From Cloeon dipterum (Eukaryota > Arthropoda > Insecta > Ephemeroptera > Baetidae): DNA of 64,000 bases. Both the position numbers and the translations under genes were made by a program. The notes under the pieces were generated by a model, which made no database searches, was not told the DNA's origin, and saw only the letters and a list, made by a program, of their open reading frames with translations. Where the stretch lies: assembly GCF_949628265.1 (NCBI RefSeq), contig NC_088789.1, positions 13,136,886 through 13,200,885 on the forward strand, in the 5' to 3' direction. Of the stretch, positions 12,309 through 23,562 are shown piece after piece. Each line of letters begins with the position of its first letter. The first letter of the stretch is position 1.

Positions 12309-14148
12309 ACGTAATTTCCAACACTCGCGTGTATGTTATTCTCTCTGGCCGGTCGTTCTTTCTGTTCTCTTTCTGCGCCGCGAACAATGCGCGTGACACA
12401 CAAGGAAAAAAGGGCTGCAGCGCGGCAGAACAGGTTGTTACATAAGAATGTGTGTATGTGCGCTTTGTGTGGCGTGCAAGCGAGAGAAAGAGCATTGAAA
12501 GCGGCTGCTGGGAGGACCATGCTGGCCGGCTGCAAATAATGCTGCCTTTCATTGTAAAGGATGTATGAAATTTATTTCTAGTTCTAGTCGAAAGACAAAG
12601 AGCAGCCTCAGCGCAGCCCCACGTGAGAGAGAGCATTATTTTGTGCACCGCAAACCGAGTGAACTGACGCGAAACCGTATATTTGCACAGCGTGCAGGTG
12701 CAGGTGCACCGCACGGAGCACTGATGAGACCATAAAGTAAGAAAAGCTTGTATGCTCGCGATTAAGTGCCATGCTGTCAGCTATAACACAGGAAATAGGA
12801 TCGATCGATTGCCCTTCATTTAAACAACGCTTTATAAACTTGGAATCCTTCTTTTGTGCATGAACAAAACAGAATCGTAGTAAAAAAAACACTTGGCTAA
12901 GTGATATTTCTACTTCTATATATTATATTATAGTCTATCAAGTTATGCCGAAACTGTTGGACGAACGAAAGTTGAATTTAAATCAGGGCTGCAGTTAATA
13001 ATATGGTTTTCACACCACATTCATATTATCTTCTTAAAAAAGGATGAAGTATATTGTAGAATAACGTTTAAAAAAGTCCATGTGCTTTTTTAATGGTCTC
13101 CGCCCTATACTGGAATCTTTTTCAGAAAACCAGCCCATTGGCTTGCATATTATTAAAAGAGGCATTCTTAATAATGCCAATAAGACAATGGGAGATATTT
13201 GAGCGTTTCTTGGATCTTTGGTTGACCAATGCCAGAGATGGAAAAAGGTGGTATTAATTTAGTGACTCGAAATGCTCAGGTAGCTCGATGGGCTGGGAGG
13301 TGCACCGGCGCTAACTCGCCTCTAGCTGGTTTTCGCACCTTTCCAGCGGCTTTCGGGACAAATGTCTGGCGTTTCAATAAAATACCTCGGAGCGGGGAGG
13401 CGAAAAGATGACCACATTGGGCCCAAGCTCCTCTGTGTCAACTCAGGCCCGCTTGGTGATGTTAATGGGACCCGGTGAGCTCATAGCCCACGGGATGTGC
13501 TGACAATGAGCAGAGAGGTTCTAAAAAAAGGTTACCCGGCAAAAAGATATATATACTTCGTTGCATAAGATCTCATCAAGAAGAAATAAAAAATACTCCC
13601 GTTAAATAAATGGTCGATCGTTGCAAATTTTCGAGAAAAAGGGCATATCCTTTTTTATTATTGCACTCGTTGGAGTCAAAAAGTTGGAAAATCAACTTAT
13701 CGGGTGCTTACTGCATTAAAAGCTTCGAAAATGATTTATTTCAATTTTGACGCTTCAACATTATTTTTCCAATCAAGAAAATAACTCATTGTGGAATTAG
13801 GACAGACAAAAGTTAATTACATTATTTAGCAAACCCGTGCATATTTATTACTCTTTAGCCATTAAAATCATCGTTGTACAGACTTCGCAAATAAAATCTA
13901 AAAGAAGCAGTATTAAGGTTAAGCTCAGATGCAACTATCGACTAACTTCGTGTACAACACTGAATATAAGGAAAAACGAGATAAGTTTATAGAGCGCTCA
14001 CTAGAGTAGCAGAATTCAATATTAAACTCAGCGTGGATTGAAAATCGATGATTTTGAACAATTGGCGGTGAACTAAAGCGAAAGCAAAGGCCTTTCTTCT
14101 GCAAATTTCTTTGGCTAGCGGCACTGGCGCTCGAATATTGCCGAGAGA

Positions 14149-14259
<111 letters not shown>

Positions 14260-14472
14260 GGGGTGCGAGGAACATCAGAATGGCAGTCATTGTTGGTGTG
14301 TGTGAGCGCAGGAGGTTACAATTCCCCGGCCCTGGTGGTGCTACTGCTGAACACAATATAACAATGCCAGGCGCAGAATGGAAGAAAGAACATGGAATAT
14401 TGTACAAACATCTACACATACAAAGAATGTAACAAAAAAGACAATGAATAAAAAAGTCAGCCATTTTGGAAC

Positions 14473-14475
<3 letters not shown>

Positions 14476-14516
<41 letters not shown>
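14476..14516. repeat. (CT)n microsatellite
   Basis: Pure CT tract about 220 bases after the preceding GA tract and in the opposite strand sense, so the two could pair as a large imperfect hairpin. Confidence 0.95.
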
Positions 14517-14518
<2 letters not shown>

Positions 14519-14847
14519 GCGCTGCCTGCTTTTTAAGTGTCATAGAAAATGATGCGCTTTTGTTAAATATAAAAAAGAACAAAAAATGTAAAGAAAGAGA
14601 AAAAAATTATGAAAAGATATGAATGCAAAGAGTTTTGTGGAGTGAGAAAAGAGGTTCAGATGATGATATGAAAGAGCGCGCAGCGTGTTTGTTGCTTGCT
14701 GGTCGCCGAGTGTTGTGTGTGTACGTGCACCAGCCGCGCGCGCACTTTTCTTCGTTCTTTTCTTCCTCTCTTTCGTCTCCGCCCGCCGCTTTTTATATTA
14801 TTTTGTATATGAAAATGTATATTATAAAAAGAATTGTGTGTATGTAT

Positions 14848-14872
14848 GAGAGAGAGAGAGAAAGAGAGAGAG
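14848..14872. repeat. Short interrupted (GA)n tract
   Basis: GA repeat with one AA interruption near its middle. Confidence 0.85.
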
Positions 14873-15265
14873 CCACGTTTGTGTTTGTTGTTTGCATTGT
14901 GTGCGCGCGCCAGCAAAGAGGTATAGGCAGGTAGGTGGGTAGCGCGAACAAAAGGGAAGGACGCACGAGAATGAGCGAGAGATGATGGAATGACAGATAA
15001 AAAGACAAGTTGGAGTAATTTTTATGTAATTTATTTTTTGAAAACAAACGACGACGCGACGGCGACGCCGCGACGAACAAAACTGCTCTCTGCCGGTTCG
15101 TTTCCTCCTTTTGTGCGATGTGCGAGCCGTGCTGCTACACTGATTATTTTATTCTTCAGCAGGTGTTTCACACAATGACAGCCGCGTGCAGCTCGCTGCT
15201 GCCACACTGATTCTGTGTAAAAGGGCGCCAAATGGCAAACACACCGACTTAATTGTCTCGTTTCG

Positions 15266-15267
<2 letters not shown>

Positions 15268-15339
<72 letters not shown>
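15268..15339. repeat. (CT)n microsatellite
   Basis: Uninterrupted CT tract of 72 bases. It is the last of the dense tracts between 14.1 and 15.4 kb. Confidence 0.97.
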
Positions 15340-15342
<3 letters not shown>

Positions 15343-17778
15343 CGATTTTCCTTGTGATATTTCATTTGAAAGAGGTACACACGCAAAATTTGCTATTCGA
15401 ATTGTGCGGGACCATATTGAAAACTGAAAATTAGTGTAATGGGTAAAAAGTTGGTATCTGCATTGAGAGACGTTTTGCTTTTTTACAGCTCGTATTTTCC
15501 ATGAAGACATTTAAGTTTGGACAGTTAAATTATTAAATTTTAAACGAAGCTGAACAATTTATTTTCTGAAAAATAAATTAAGAGATCTACACAGATAATT
15601 GGAACTGTGGGAAAATCTTTTAGTAAAATAAAGTATTTTTTCCCATTAAGATGTTTTATTCGCGAGGGGATTTGTATATCAACATTACCGTAAATTTCAT
15701 TGATGTATGCTTAGCCATTTTTACAGTTTCCTAATGATTTATATTTAAGTTGTTTAAAATTAAAAAGTATAAATGTGAGGAATGAGGATCACACCAACAC
15801 TATAGCCAATATTGGAGCGACCAGTGCGGCATATGCGACGTCTCTAATAGTTTACAATGAATAAAACCACCCCTCTACCGCTGCTACATCAACTAATTAT
15901 AGCAGCCCCAGACACATTTTACCTGCGCCGTTAAATTTGTGTGAGCAGCACCGTCTGTTTCGCTCTCATTGTATATGCTTGCTTTTTCACGCATATGGTG
16001 TCGCAGAGCTCTCAGATGGAGTGAAATTCGTGAATTTGTTTCGGTCAAATAAAAAGCAAATCGAAAATATTGCTGTCACTTTTTGTTGTAGAAGCACATT
16101 ATGTGTGTGCAGATGAGCATTCCCTCTTAATGATATATTTCAGGGTGGAGTGAAAGCGTGATATTATAGCATAAAATCAACAGCATGTGTCTGCTGACGC
16201 GTTTTTTATCCGTCTAAACATAACTGCTAGATCATTTGGAGACCTCCCGCAGGCAGCTCGAGCATTTTGGTCCACACCTGGCTCAACAATTGGCGTATGC
16301 GTAAAGGATCGCACACTCAATCTATCCGCAGTCTGACACGCCATCCAAATGGGTGTCTACATTTCGAAAACATTTCAATCGTTTTAGCCAGTAATTTCAT
16401 CAAAGAATTTCCATGTATTTTATTCAAACTTAATTATCACAATTTAGAACGAATTGCAGATATTGCTTTATTACTCTCTGAGAAAGACACTCACGTATAG
16501 ACTCACCCGTTGAATGTGAAGATGACGAATATTCAAAAGATCCAAATGCTATTAATGTTTTTACCCATGAGGCAATTAATCACCTTAATTTTGATTAATT
16601 TGATATCATAGTACCGCATTTATTCCAACCTATCTATTAGAAAAATCTTGAACAAGCGACATCGCTAAATTTAATTGTTAAAGTAAACTGCAAACTTGTT
16701 TCCTTCGTTTCCTGCATAATATATTGCCAAAGATATTTTTTATTCGAAAGTTAAAAATACTCATCTGGATGACGGTGACTTTAAGGTCTGGTATTTTACA
16801 AATTAAATGAAGACGATGTATCGTTTTTGTTTTCTTAGCTTAGCAAATGTACACAATATTGCGAATATTGTGGCATTTGAATTTTGCGAGAGTTGTGTCG
16901 CAGGCAAGACATGTGGTGGCCGGCGAGGACGAAGATTTGCCGTCACTTTTGGATCTCTTTTCTGTAATCAGAAGGGAGTTTTCAACGACTGGTGAGTGGG
17001 AATCCTCTGCAGTATTCTCTGCCTGTGTGTTATTTTGTTTTGCAGGTATGCACAAATATGCTAAATAAGACTGATTGAATTTAATCCTGCAATAGAACCC
17101 ACGATGAACAGTAAATATTTTGCTTGAACTTCAAATTATATATTACAAAAACTGAAATGTGGAATCAACTACCTCATGAATTAAAAGAACTCTGAGATAA
17201 AAATCAAGTGAAACAGTAAGTAAAGAAACGGCTTTTCTCGTAATATAGTTTAAATATATTTCTCGTGTTACAATACTCGTTTTGTGTGGACACAAAATAG
17301 TATTTTGTAGTACAATTTTTTGATCTGGCTGCGATTAGCAGCTGACCGGGCACCAGCTGATAATTTGTCTGCATTGCCTTTACTTGTTATGTTCGTAAAT
17401 AAATATTTTCTTTGAAAAAATACTGCTAATGAGGCCAGACAGTACGAAACAGTTGCTCTATACGACGATGTACGAGAACGTGCGTTAGTAATTTTCTCTT
17501 TCAAAAGTTATTTCTACACCACCCACCCTCAGTAAAATCCTCACGAAATAGGAGCCATTTTTAAATGCATACATATTATAGTTTAACTAAATTCCCCATA
17601 TGTTGTTTTTGTTTTTTTATTATTTATTTCATTAGACACCAACGGTGTACAACACAGAGTACATTATATAACGATATTATTTAACTGCAATTTCTTATAT
17701 TTAGCAGCTTGAAATAAGGTAGTTTGAATTATTTATTAAAATTTAAATGATTTTTCCATTTTATTGCCCAGAATTACA

Positions 17779-18577
17779 GACTACCTAGCTATAAGATGTT
17801 TAAAATTAAACGAAAAGAAATGCCAAGTCATGAAATTCAGAGCCGGTGGTCACGGTCGCTATAGCAGAGTTGAACTGGGAAAAACAGAATAAAATTACCT
17901 TCTGCTCTTCAATTAATTATCTCGGAGTTACTTTCCAAACTGCAGGTGTATGTTTTACCAAACATATCGATAAGAGAGTTAAAGCCTCAATATTTGCAAC
18001 AGGCAAAATTAAAAATTTGTCAAAAAGTTCTATTGTCACAGCCAAAAAATTATTTGATTTAGCTATTTCTCCTGTTGCCTAATATGGTATTGAAGCTGTC
18101 TGGAAATACTTGACTTTAAAAGACTTAAATAATCTTGAATGTGCAAAGTCAAGATTTTTTAAGAAAGCCTTATGTGTCGATAAGAGAATGAAATCAAGAT
18201 TTGTATATGAGCTAGTTGAGACTGATTATTTTGTAAATGACATAAAGACAAAATTCTCCCTGTCAGACACACCTGTGTATATTAAATTCTTGGATAATAT
18301 GATGCATAAAAAACAAAATATTCACCCTAATTTTTACAGTACCCCTGCTATGACAAACAAGAACTGGTGGCTACCCTATTGTAAAGATCGAAATGTTTTT
18401 ACGAGATACTCTTTCAATGGTTATCATTTTCTGTTATGTAAAGACAAACGTTTTCATCTAGATGTTTCTGCTAATTGTGTTTGCCAATTCTGCGATGAAA
18501 TCTGCTTAGACATGTATCATTTCCTCAATTGTAAAAATAATTCAACTACCTTATTTCAAGCTGTTTTTGTTTTTTAA
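17779..18577 (+). pseudogene. Decayed non-LTR retrotransposon (LINE), C-terminal RT fragment
   Basis: Translation in shifting frames resembles the region of a LINE polyprotein downstream of the reverse transcriptase active site. A KKCQVMKFRAGG-like stretch (near 17820) precedes SSINYLGVTFQ (near 17910), which is typical of the thumb region. Then follow KHIDKR, an ISPVA.YGIE stretch and a terminal cysteine/histidine cluster (CQFC ... H-F-L-N-C, near 18480-18530). A frameshift occurs near 17860-17890, and a TAA at about 18081 replaces an expected sense codon just after ISPVA. The FADD-containing core, endonuclease and ORF1 are absent, so it is a 5'-truncated, inactive copy. The clade cannot be fixed by eye. 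Confidence 0.8.
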
Positions 18578-20622
18578 AATTTAATTTAATGATAGGAACA
18601 CCACACGGCACGCCTCATATCGAATTCAAAAGCACATGAGAACGATTTTTCCTTAGCACACTGGCCTATGCAGATTGCAGAAATTGCCGATTCGAGAGCA
18701 GCAATTTGGAGCATTTTATTCTGGTACTTGCGCAACGCACAAAAGGCGTGCGTGTGTGCGTTGGGCGGCGGAAGAAAAGGCGACCTGCTGCACTGATGGC
18801 TGGCATAAATCTCATTCTGCCGCTCGAGGAAAGCACCCTGCCAGCCGAATGAGAGTGTCTAAGTGCTCGTCGTCGTTGTTGAGAATGAATATGTATCATC
18901 TCTGCTGCACGCATTATCCGCGACGGGCAAGCTCCATGTGCCATCAACAACTTTTATATTATTCAAATGCCGCCCATTGTATTCACATCATATTTTGCCG
19001 CTGCTGCAGCGGCAGCAACAATAACACCGGCGTCGAGCGCTCTCTCCACAAAGCGTGCACCTTCTTACCGATTTTCCATAGAAATTGCTTCTTCAGAGTG
19101 CTGTGCAGGGAGAATTTATTTATTTTATGTGTGACATAAATTTGGAAAAATTGGTCAGTGGAGAATAAATGGATGTGGAAAATCAAAAACGTCCATAATA
19201 AATAAGAGTTGAATTAGTATTTCATCATTAATTTTACATCATAAGAAAATGGAAATAGCCAGATAAATATTATTTGCGGTAGTCGGGTTATGCATGCATT
19301 AAAAACGTATCTAATTTTTCATATTTAATTATAAATTGGATTATTTAATTGTTTTTTAGCCGAATTAGAATTTAATTGGATTAGCTAGTTTCTTGTTCGA
19401 AGGAAAATGGAAACCTCATTTAGAGCATGATTTCCATAGTCAATCAAACAAAATATTACAAAATATTTTTGCAGATTTCCGCAAAAAGAAAAATTTAGCT
19501 CACCTGTTCTACTCATTTTGTGGGTTTCTAATACACTAATTAATTTTTATCAATTTAGTTAAGTGATTCAAACAAAAATTAAAAATTCACTGTATTCTTA
19601 CATGCCAATTAATGTGATTTTCGCGTTTTTCCATCACTAAAAAATACCGCAAATCGCTGCAAGCCCTCTCAGTGATTTTTTAATGTCTTGTAAGCCTGAT
19701 TTTCTATAAGCTTTTTTGTCAGGATTAGACTAGCAGTGGTAAATTCAGACGGTATTAACGTGCTAAACCCAAGTAATATATAATTCCAAATCTTTTTGCT
19801 CTGATAATATAGAATTGTTGTTTAATCAGTTACCTCTTCACTAACACTAGCATTAAAGCATAAAGTCTTTTTTAAAATGAGAGAGAAAAATGAATTTTCG
19901 TTATTCAGCTCTTGCTAAATGGATCATAATGAATCCCAATCCTTATGTGAAGGGTTGCTGCACCGAGCAGAGGTATATTTGTTTGTTCTCTAATGGTGCA
20001 TAGAAGCAAGTAGTGGCGTGACAAAGTTATTTTGCATGACCACAAAACCTGTGTGGACTGACAATGTTAAAAATTAACTCATTGAGCTTAATCCGATTTA
20101 CATAGTTACTCTCCTTGGAAGTACATTATTAACACTGAATATAATTTTGAATTTATTTAAGTGAGAATAAACACGTCTATGACGTGTAGATTCCTATAAC
20201 TATTTCATAAAAATATATATCCCTGAAAAATAAAATCAACTTGTTCCATTGAGAAGCTTTCCGCGGTTGCAAGGTGGAAACTGCAATAAATAGAATAGCG
20301 TGTTTTAAGGAACTCCATGCGGTGTAGGGTGCAAATGTACTGAGAGAAACCACTGAGCAAGTGTCAACTAACTGTTCGATGCCGGTAGCAGCAAATTTCC
20401 CTTTTCGCCGTCGCCTGATGCTCACCCACCTACACGCGCGTGGTGTGTCCCTTTTGAGATCGCGAACTTCCCCGTTGACGGGGTGAAAGAAGAGTAACTG
20501 GCTGAAGTAAGGAGCAAGTGTATTGATGAAAGGCAAAAATACACGAAAAGTGTACACGCGAGAGGATGGACGGAGCGAGCAGAGATGTGACGACGGCGGC
20601 GGCAGCGGCGCCGGCGCTGGGA

Positions 20623-20630
20623 TATAAAAG
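20623..20630 (+). promoter_or_regulatory. TATA box candidate in a GC-rich island
   Basis: TATAAAAG sits just after a GGCGGCAGCGGCG-type run, an arrangement common at core promoters. No matching transcript is recognised, so this is tentative. Confidence 0.2.
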
Positions 20631-22137
20631 TGAAGCGGACTTGCTTATATGTATACATGAAACTGACTGGCATCACGACAAAATTAACACTATTCAGGAG
20701 CAAAGCAGCCTACTATGGGATGGAGTTTTGTAAAGACGCGACCTCCAAGCTACCCCCAGTCACCCAGCCAGCATCATTGTTGCTTCAATCTGAGCTGCAT
20801 TCACCACTCTTTCATTCAATCTTTACAATTCGTCTCCGCTTCTGCTGCTACTGCTGAAATATATTTTCCTCCTCCCGCTCCACGCCAAATATATATGAAA
20901 AAACTTAGATTCCCTCCTCCTTCTACTCCTCTCTCTTTTGCTCACTCTTATTCATACACACATACACAAGACGACAAAATTTCTGAAAGAGAACTTGCAT
21001 GAAAAGAGAGTGATGGTGAAAAGGTTAAATTATGAAAAGATTTTTATTTCAATAGGCAAATTGACTGCTGTGTGTGCTCTTTTTTTAAATATTTCGCTGC
21101 CGCCTTCGTTCCTCACTTTGTTCTCGTTCACTACACGAAAAAGTGCAATTTGTGCTTGCATCGCAATTCCGATCCTATTGTGAACTCTCACGTTTTGCAA
21201 CTTTTTGAATCACACGCAATCATGTTTTGAGTGATTAGTTTCTTCACACTTGCTAGCTACGTGCTGAATATTAAACTAAATGGTGGCATCAATCAGCATT
21301 AATTTTGATGTTTTAATTAAGTCAGACTTTCACTTCAATTGCATTGGTGTGGTAGAGAGTTATCCAATTTTTTTTATGGAATTTAGCAACATTTTTATCT
21401 CTAATAAATGTTATGGAATGATTTTAATTAATAAATAAAATTTTATAACGGCTACTCCCAGGGGCACACAACAAGGAATTTACAGTAGGAGAGCATGTGA
21501 AATGTTATTTTTCTTTTACAATTTTGTAGCCTTAATATTCTTTGTTGTCTGCCTATTGGGATAGTAACTATTGAAAAAACAATTTTAATCATTTTTGTTG
21601 TCGTTACGTCAATGCGCAATAATAAAATTAGGATCATCAGGACGGACAAAGAAAGAGTGAAATTTCAGATTTTGCCTCATCCCCGGAAAATTAAACGGGT
21701 AATGATTTTTCTCTTGATTTTGATTCTTCTCGTTGCAATAAACAATATAGATGAACGGCATTCTCTGAGGGGACCATTTTACAAATTATTAGATGGTATG
21801 TATTGAAGGTAAAAGCGATTTTACAAAATTTGTCTGTAAAACTTCGCGTGTCACAGAGATAAATTTTTATGTTTATTAAATAAGCAGACATGAAAATGCT
21901 CTTTAATTAAGCTGTGATTCGATCAGATTGAATAAATTTTAAAATCTGATTTTCTTATTTATTATAATAACTTCTGGTATAATATGTTGCGTTTTTTGTA
22001 TAGTTGTTTTGATTGTCCCTATGTTTTTGCTGTAATGTGTATCTGAATGGAGAATTAATAAATTAGGTCGATATATTTTGACGCTTTGACAAGTTTGATG
22101 TTAGATAGAGACAATGATCCCAGCCAAATTATTTTCA

Positions 22138-22151
22138 GGGGGGGGGGGGGG
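22138..22151. repeat. G14 homopolymer
   Basis: Fourteen consecutive G residues about 185 bases before the LTR element. Such runs often mark sequencing uncertainty or possible G-quadruplex DNA. Confidence 0.9.
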
Positions 22152-22332
22152 CAAAAGGAAGAAAAGGAAACTTCCTTTAGGTTTCAGGATTGTTGGCTTA
22201 TATCTGGTGTCTGGTTCCTTAAAAAAAATTCATAATCTCCAATCTCATTTTAGTATGTATTATTTGTTTCGTTATAATTTTTTGTTGCATGAGTCATCAA
22301 TAGCACAATGTTATGCTATTGATGTCATATTG

Positions 22333-22336
22333 ATGT
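22333..22336 (+). repeat. Target site duplication, left copy (ATGT)
   Basis: ATGT immediately precedes the 5' LTR and recurs immediately after the 3' LTR at 27080-27083. A 4-base duplication is within the normal range for Ty3/Gypsy integrases. Confidence 0.75.
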
Positions 22337-22648
22337 TATAGCGTATTGTTGATTTGATTGTTGTATTTGGTCTGTATTATTTCATTGTTGCCGTGTAAGA
22401 ATCGCAAATTGTCATTGTTGTTTTCTAACTGTTAACGCGAATATTCAAATTGTATCATTCTTCATTTGGCAGTTCATTGTAACGGACGTTTAGTAGTTCG
22501 CGGACCCAAGAATTTGGGGTAAGTGCCATTAGTGATAAAATATTATTGTAATTGTAATTGACTGAATGTATTACAGTCCTGTTGGTGATTAAACAAGTCT
22601 GTGTTAAAAGAAGAATTATTATTTGGTCAACTCTTCCCTGCGACCAAA
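22337..22648 (+). repeat. 5' long terminal repeat
   Basis: 312 bases, matching 26768-27079 with a constant offset of 4431 and no difference seen by eye. The ends set by the ATGT duplications are TATAG and CCAAA, not the usual TG..CA. No canonical AATAAA poly(A) signal was recognised within the LTR. Confidence 0.93.
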
Positions 22649-22650
22649 TT

Positions 22651-22661
22651 TGGTGACCCCG
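22651..22661 (+). promoter_or_regulatory. Primer-binding site (tRNA-Trp type)
   Basis: TGGTGACCCCG begins two bases after the 5' LTR. It complements an acceptor end CGGGGTCACCA, the tRNA-Trp type also used by avian alpharetroviruses and reported for CsRn1. Complementarity appears to stop after 11 bases. Confidence 0.75.
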
Positions 22662-22696
22662 CATTGAACTTAGTGTGAAGAGGTTCCATCACGATC

Positions 22697-23557
22697 ATGG
22701 CCCAAGCTGGATCCACGACTGCTCCGCAGCGTCGGTACAACGCCGATTTCTTATCCGTACCATTCACGCCGCTCTCGCTCGACATGTTCTTCGCTCTGCT
22801 GGAATCAGCGTTTGACATCGAAGGCATCACCGATGAGGCCGTGAAATATCACATTCTCGCCAGAGATGTTATGCTACACGAAATCGGAGACGCGGCGCGG
22901 GACCTCATCACCAGTAAGCCGACTGAAATGCCATATACGTCATTGAAGAATGTTCTGCTGCAGACTCTCAAGCCAAAAAGCTTCACAGCAAGCGTCGAGA
23001 AAATGCAAGCCTTGCAGATGGGGACTTTGCGTCCTTCTGAATTTTTGAACCGCCTGAGAAATTGTGCGAACGATGAATTGCGCACCAATCCAATCTTCAT
23101 CGAAGAGCTCACGAAATGCTGGCGCAATGCTCTGCCCGCCGGATGGCACCCTGCCCTGATTCTCGCTTCGGATTTGACGAAGGCAGCAGAGGCAGCTGAC
23201 GCCCTGTACGATGCTTATGGTGCTGCAATGCCTTCTCAAGCAGCAAGTGCACCTGCAACTGTATCTGTCGCTGCAGTGCAAAAGCCCAAATCTCTCGAAG
23301 CTCGAGTAGCCTTAATCGAGGAAAATATTGCCAAGCTTCTCAACCTCATGGAGAAGGACGAGCGAGGACGCCAACCCGACCGCGGTCGAAGCAGGTCTCT
23401 GAACGCACGACTCGTGCAGACCGACCTTTGTTTCTACCACGACAGGTTTGCTAAGAAAGCACGCCGCTGCGTCAACGGCTGCCGCCACTTCCAGCAATTC
23501 ATGAAGAGCCGCGCTGAAAATGACAAGTTGGAAAACGAAAAGGGCGCCCAGCAGTAG
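22697..23557 (+). CDS. gag: Gag polyprotein of the LTR element, 286 aa
   Basis: Structural protein of the virus-like particle. It starts at an ATG 49 bases after the LTR (MAQAGST...) and runs to a TAG. The first ~190 residues are a helical capsid-like region (LERTTP-free, alanine/leucine rich) with a PEMPYTSLKN-like stretch typical of arthropod Gypsy Gags. A short coiled segment (EARVALIEENIAKLLNLMEK) lies at about 205-225. Near residue 245 a basic segment leads into a nucleic-acid-binding motif C-F-Y-H ... R-R-C-V-N-G-C, spaced C-x2-H-x9-C-x3-C. This CHCC arrangement replaces the common CCHC zinc knuckle and points to the CsRn1 group. The C-terminus overlaps the pol open frame by about 34 bases, pol being in the -1 frame. 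Confidence 0.88.
   Translation: MAQAGSTTAPQRRYNADFLSVPFTPLSLDMFFALLESAFDIEGITDEAVKYHILARDVMLHEIGDAARDLITSKPTEMPYTSLKNVLLQTLKPKSFTASVEKMQALQMGTLRPSEFLNRLRNCANDELRTNPIFIEELTKCWRNALPAGWHPALILASDLTKAAEAADALYDAYGAAMPSQAASAPATVSVAAVQKPKSLEARVALIEENIAKLLNLMEKDERGRQPDRGRSRSLNARLVQTDLCFYHDRFAKKARRCVNGCRHFQQFMKSRAENDKLENEKGAQQ
23524..23557 (+). other. gag-pol overlap with candidate -1 frameshift site
   Basis: The pol frame is open from 23524 while gag ends at 23557. Read in the gag frame, A-AAG-GGC (23539-23545) fits the X-XXY-YYZ slippery pattern, with a GC-rich stretch just downstream. A G at the Y position is atypical for eukaryotic -1 sites, so this is a candidate only. Confidence 0.35.
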
Positions 23558-23562
23558 AGGCG

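Larger units (their letters stand above)
18578..22336. other. Intergenic, no supported gene
   Basis: GC-richer islands lie at about 18.6-19.1 and 20.35-21.2 kb in AT-rich DNA. A TATAAAAG box (20623-20630) follows a run of GGC/GCC triplets and could be a + strand core promoter, but no exon was recognised within reach. The remaining open frames are short and lack family similarity. Confidence 0.45.
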
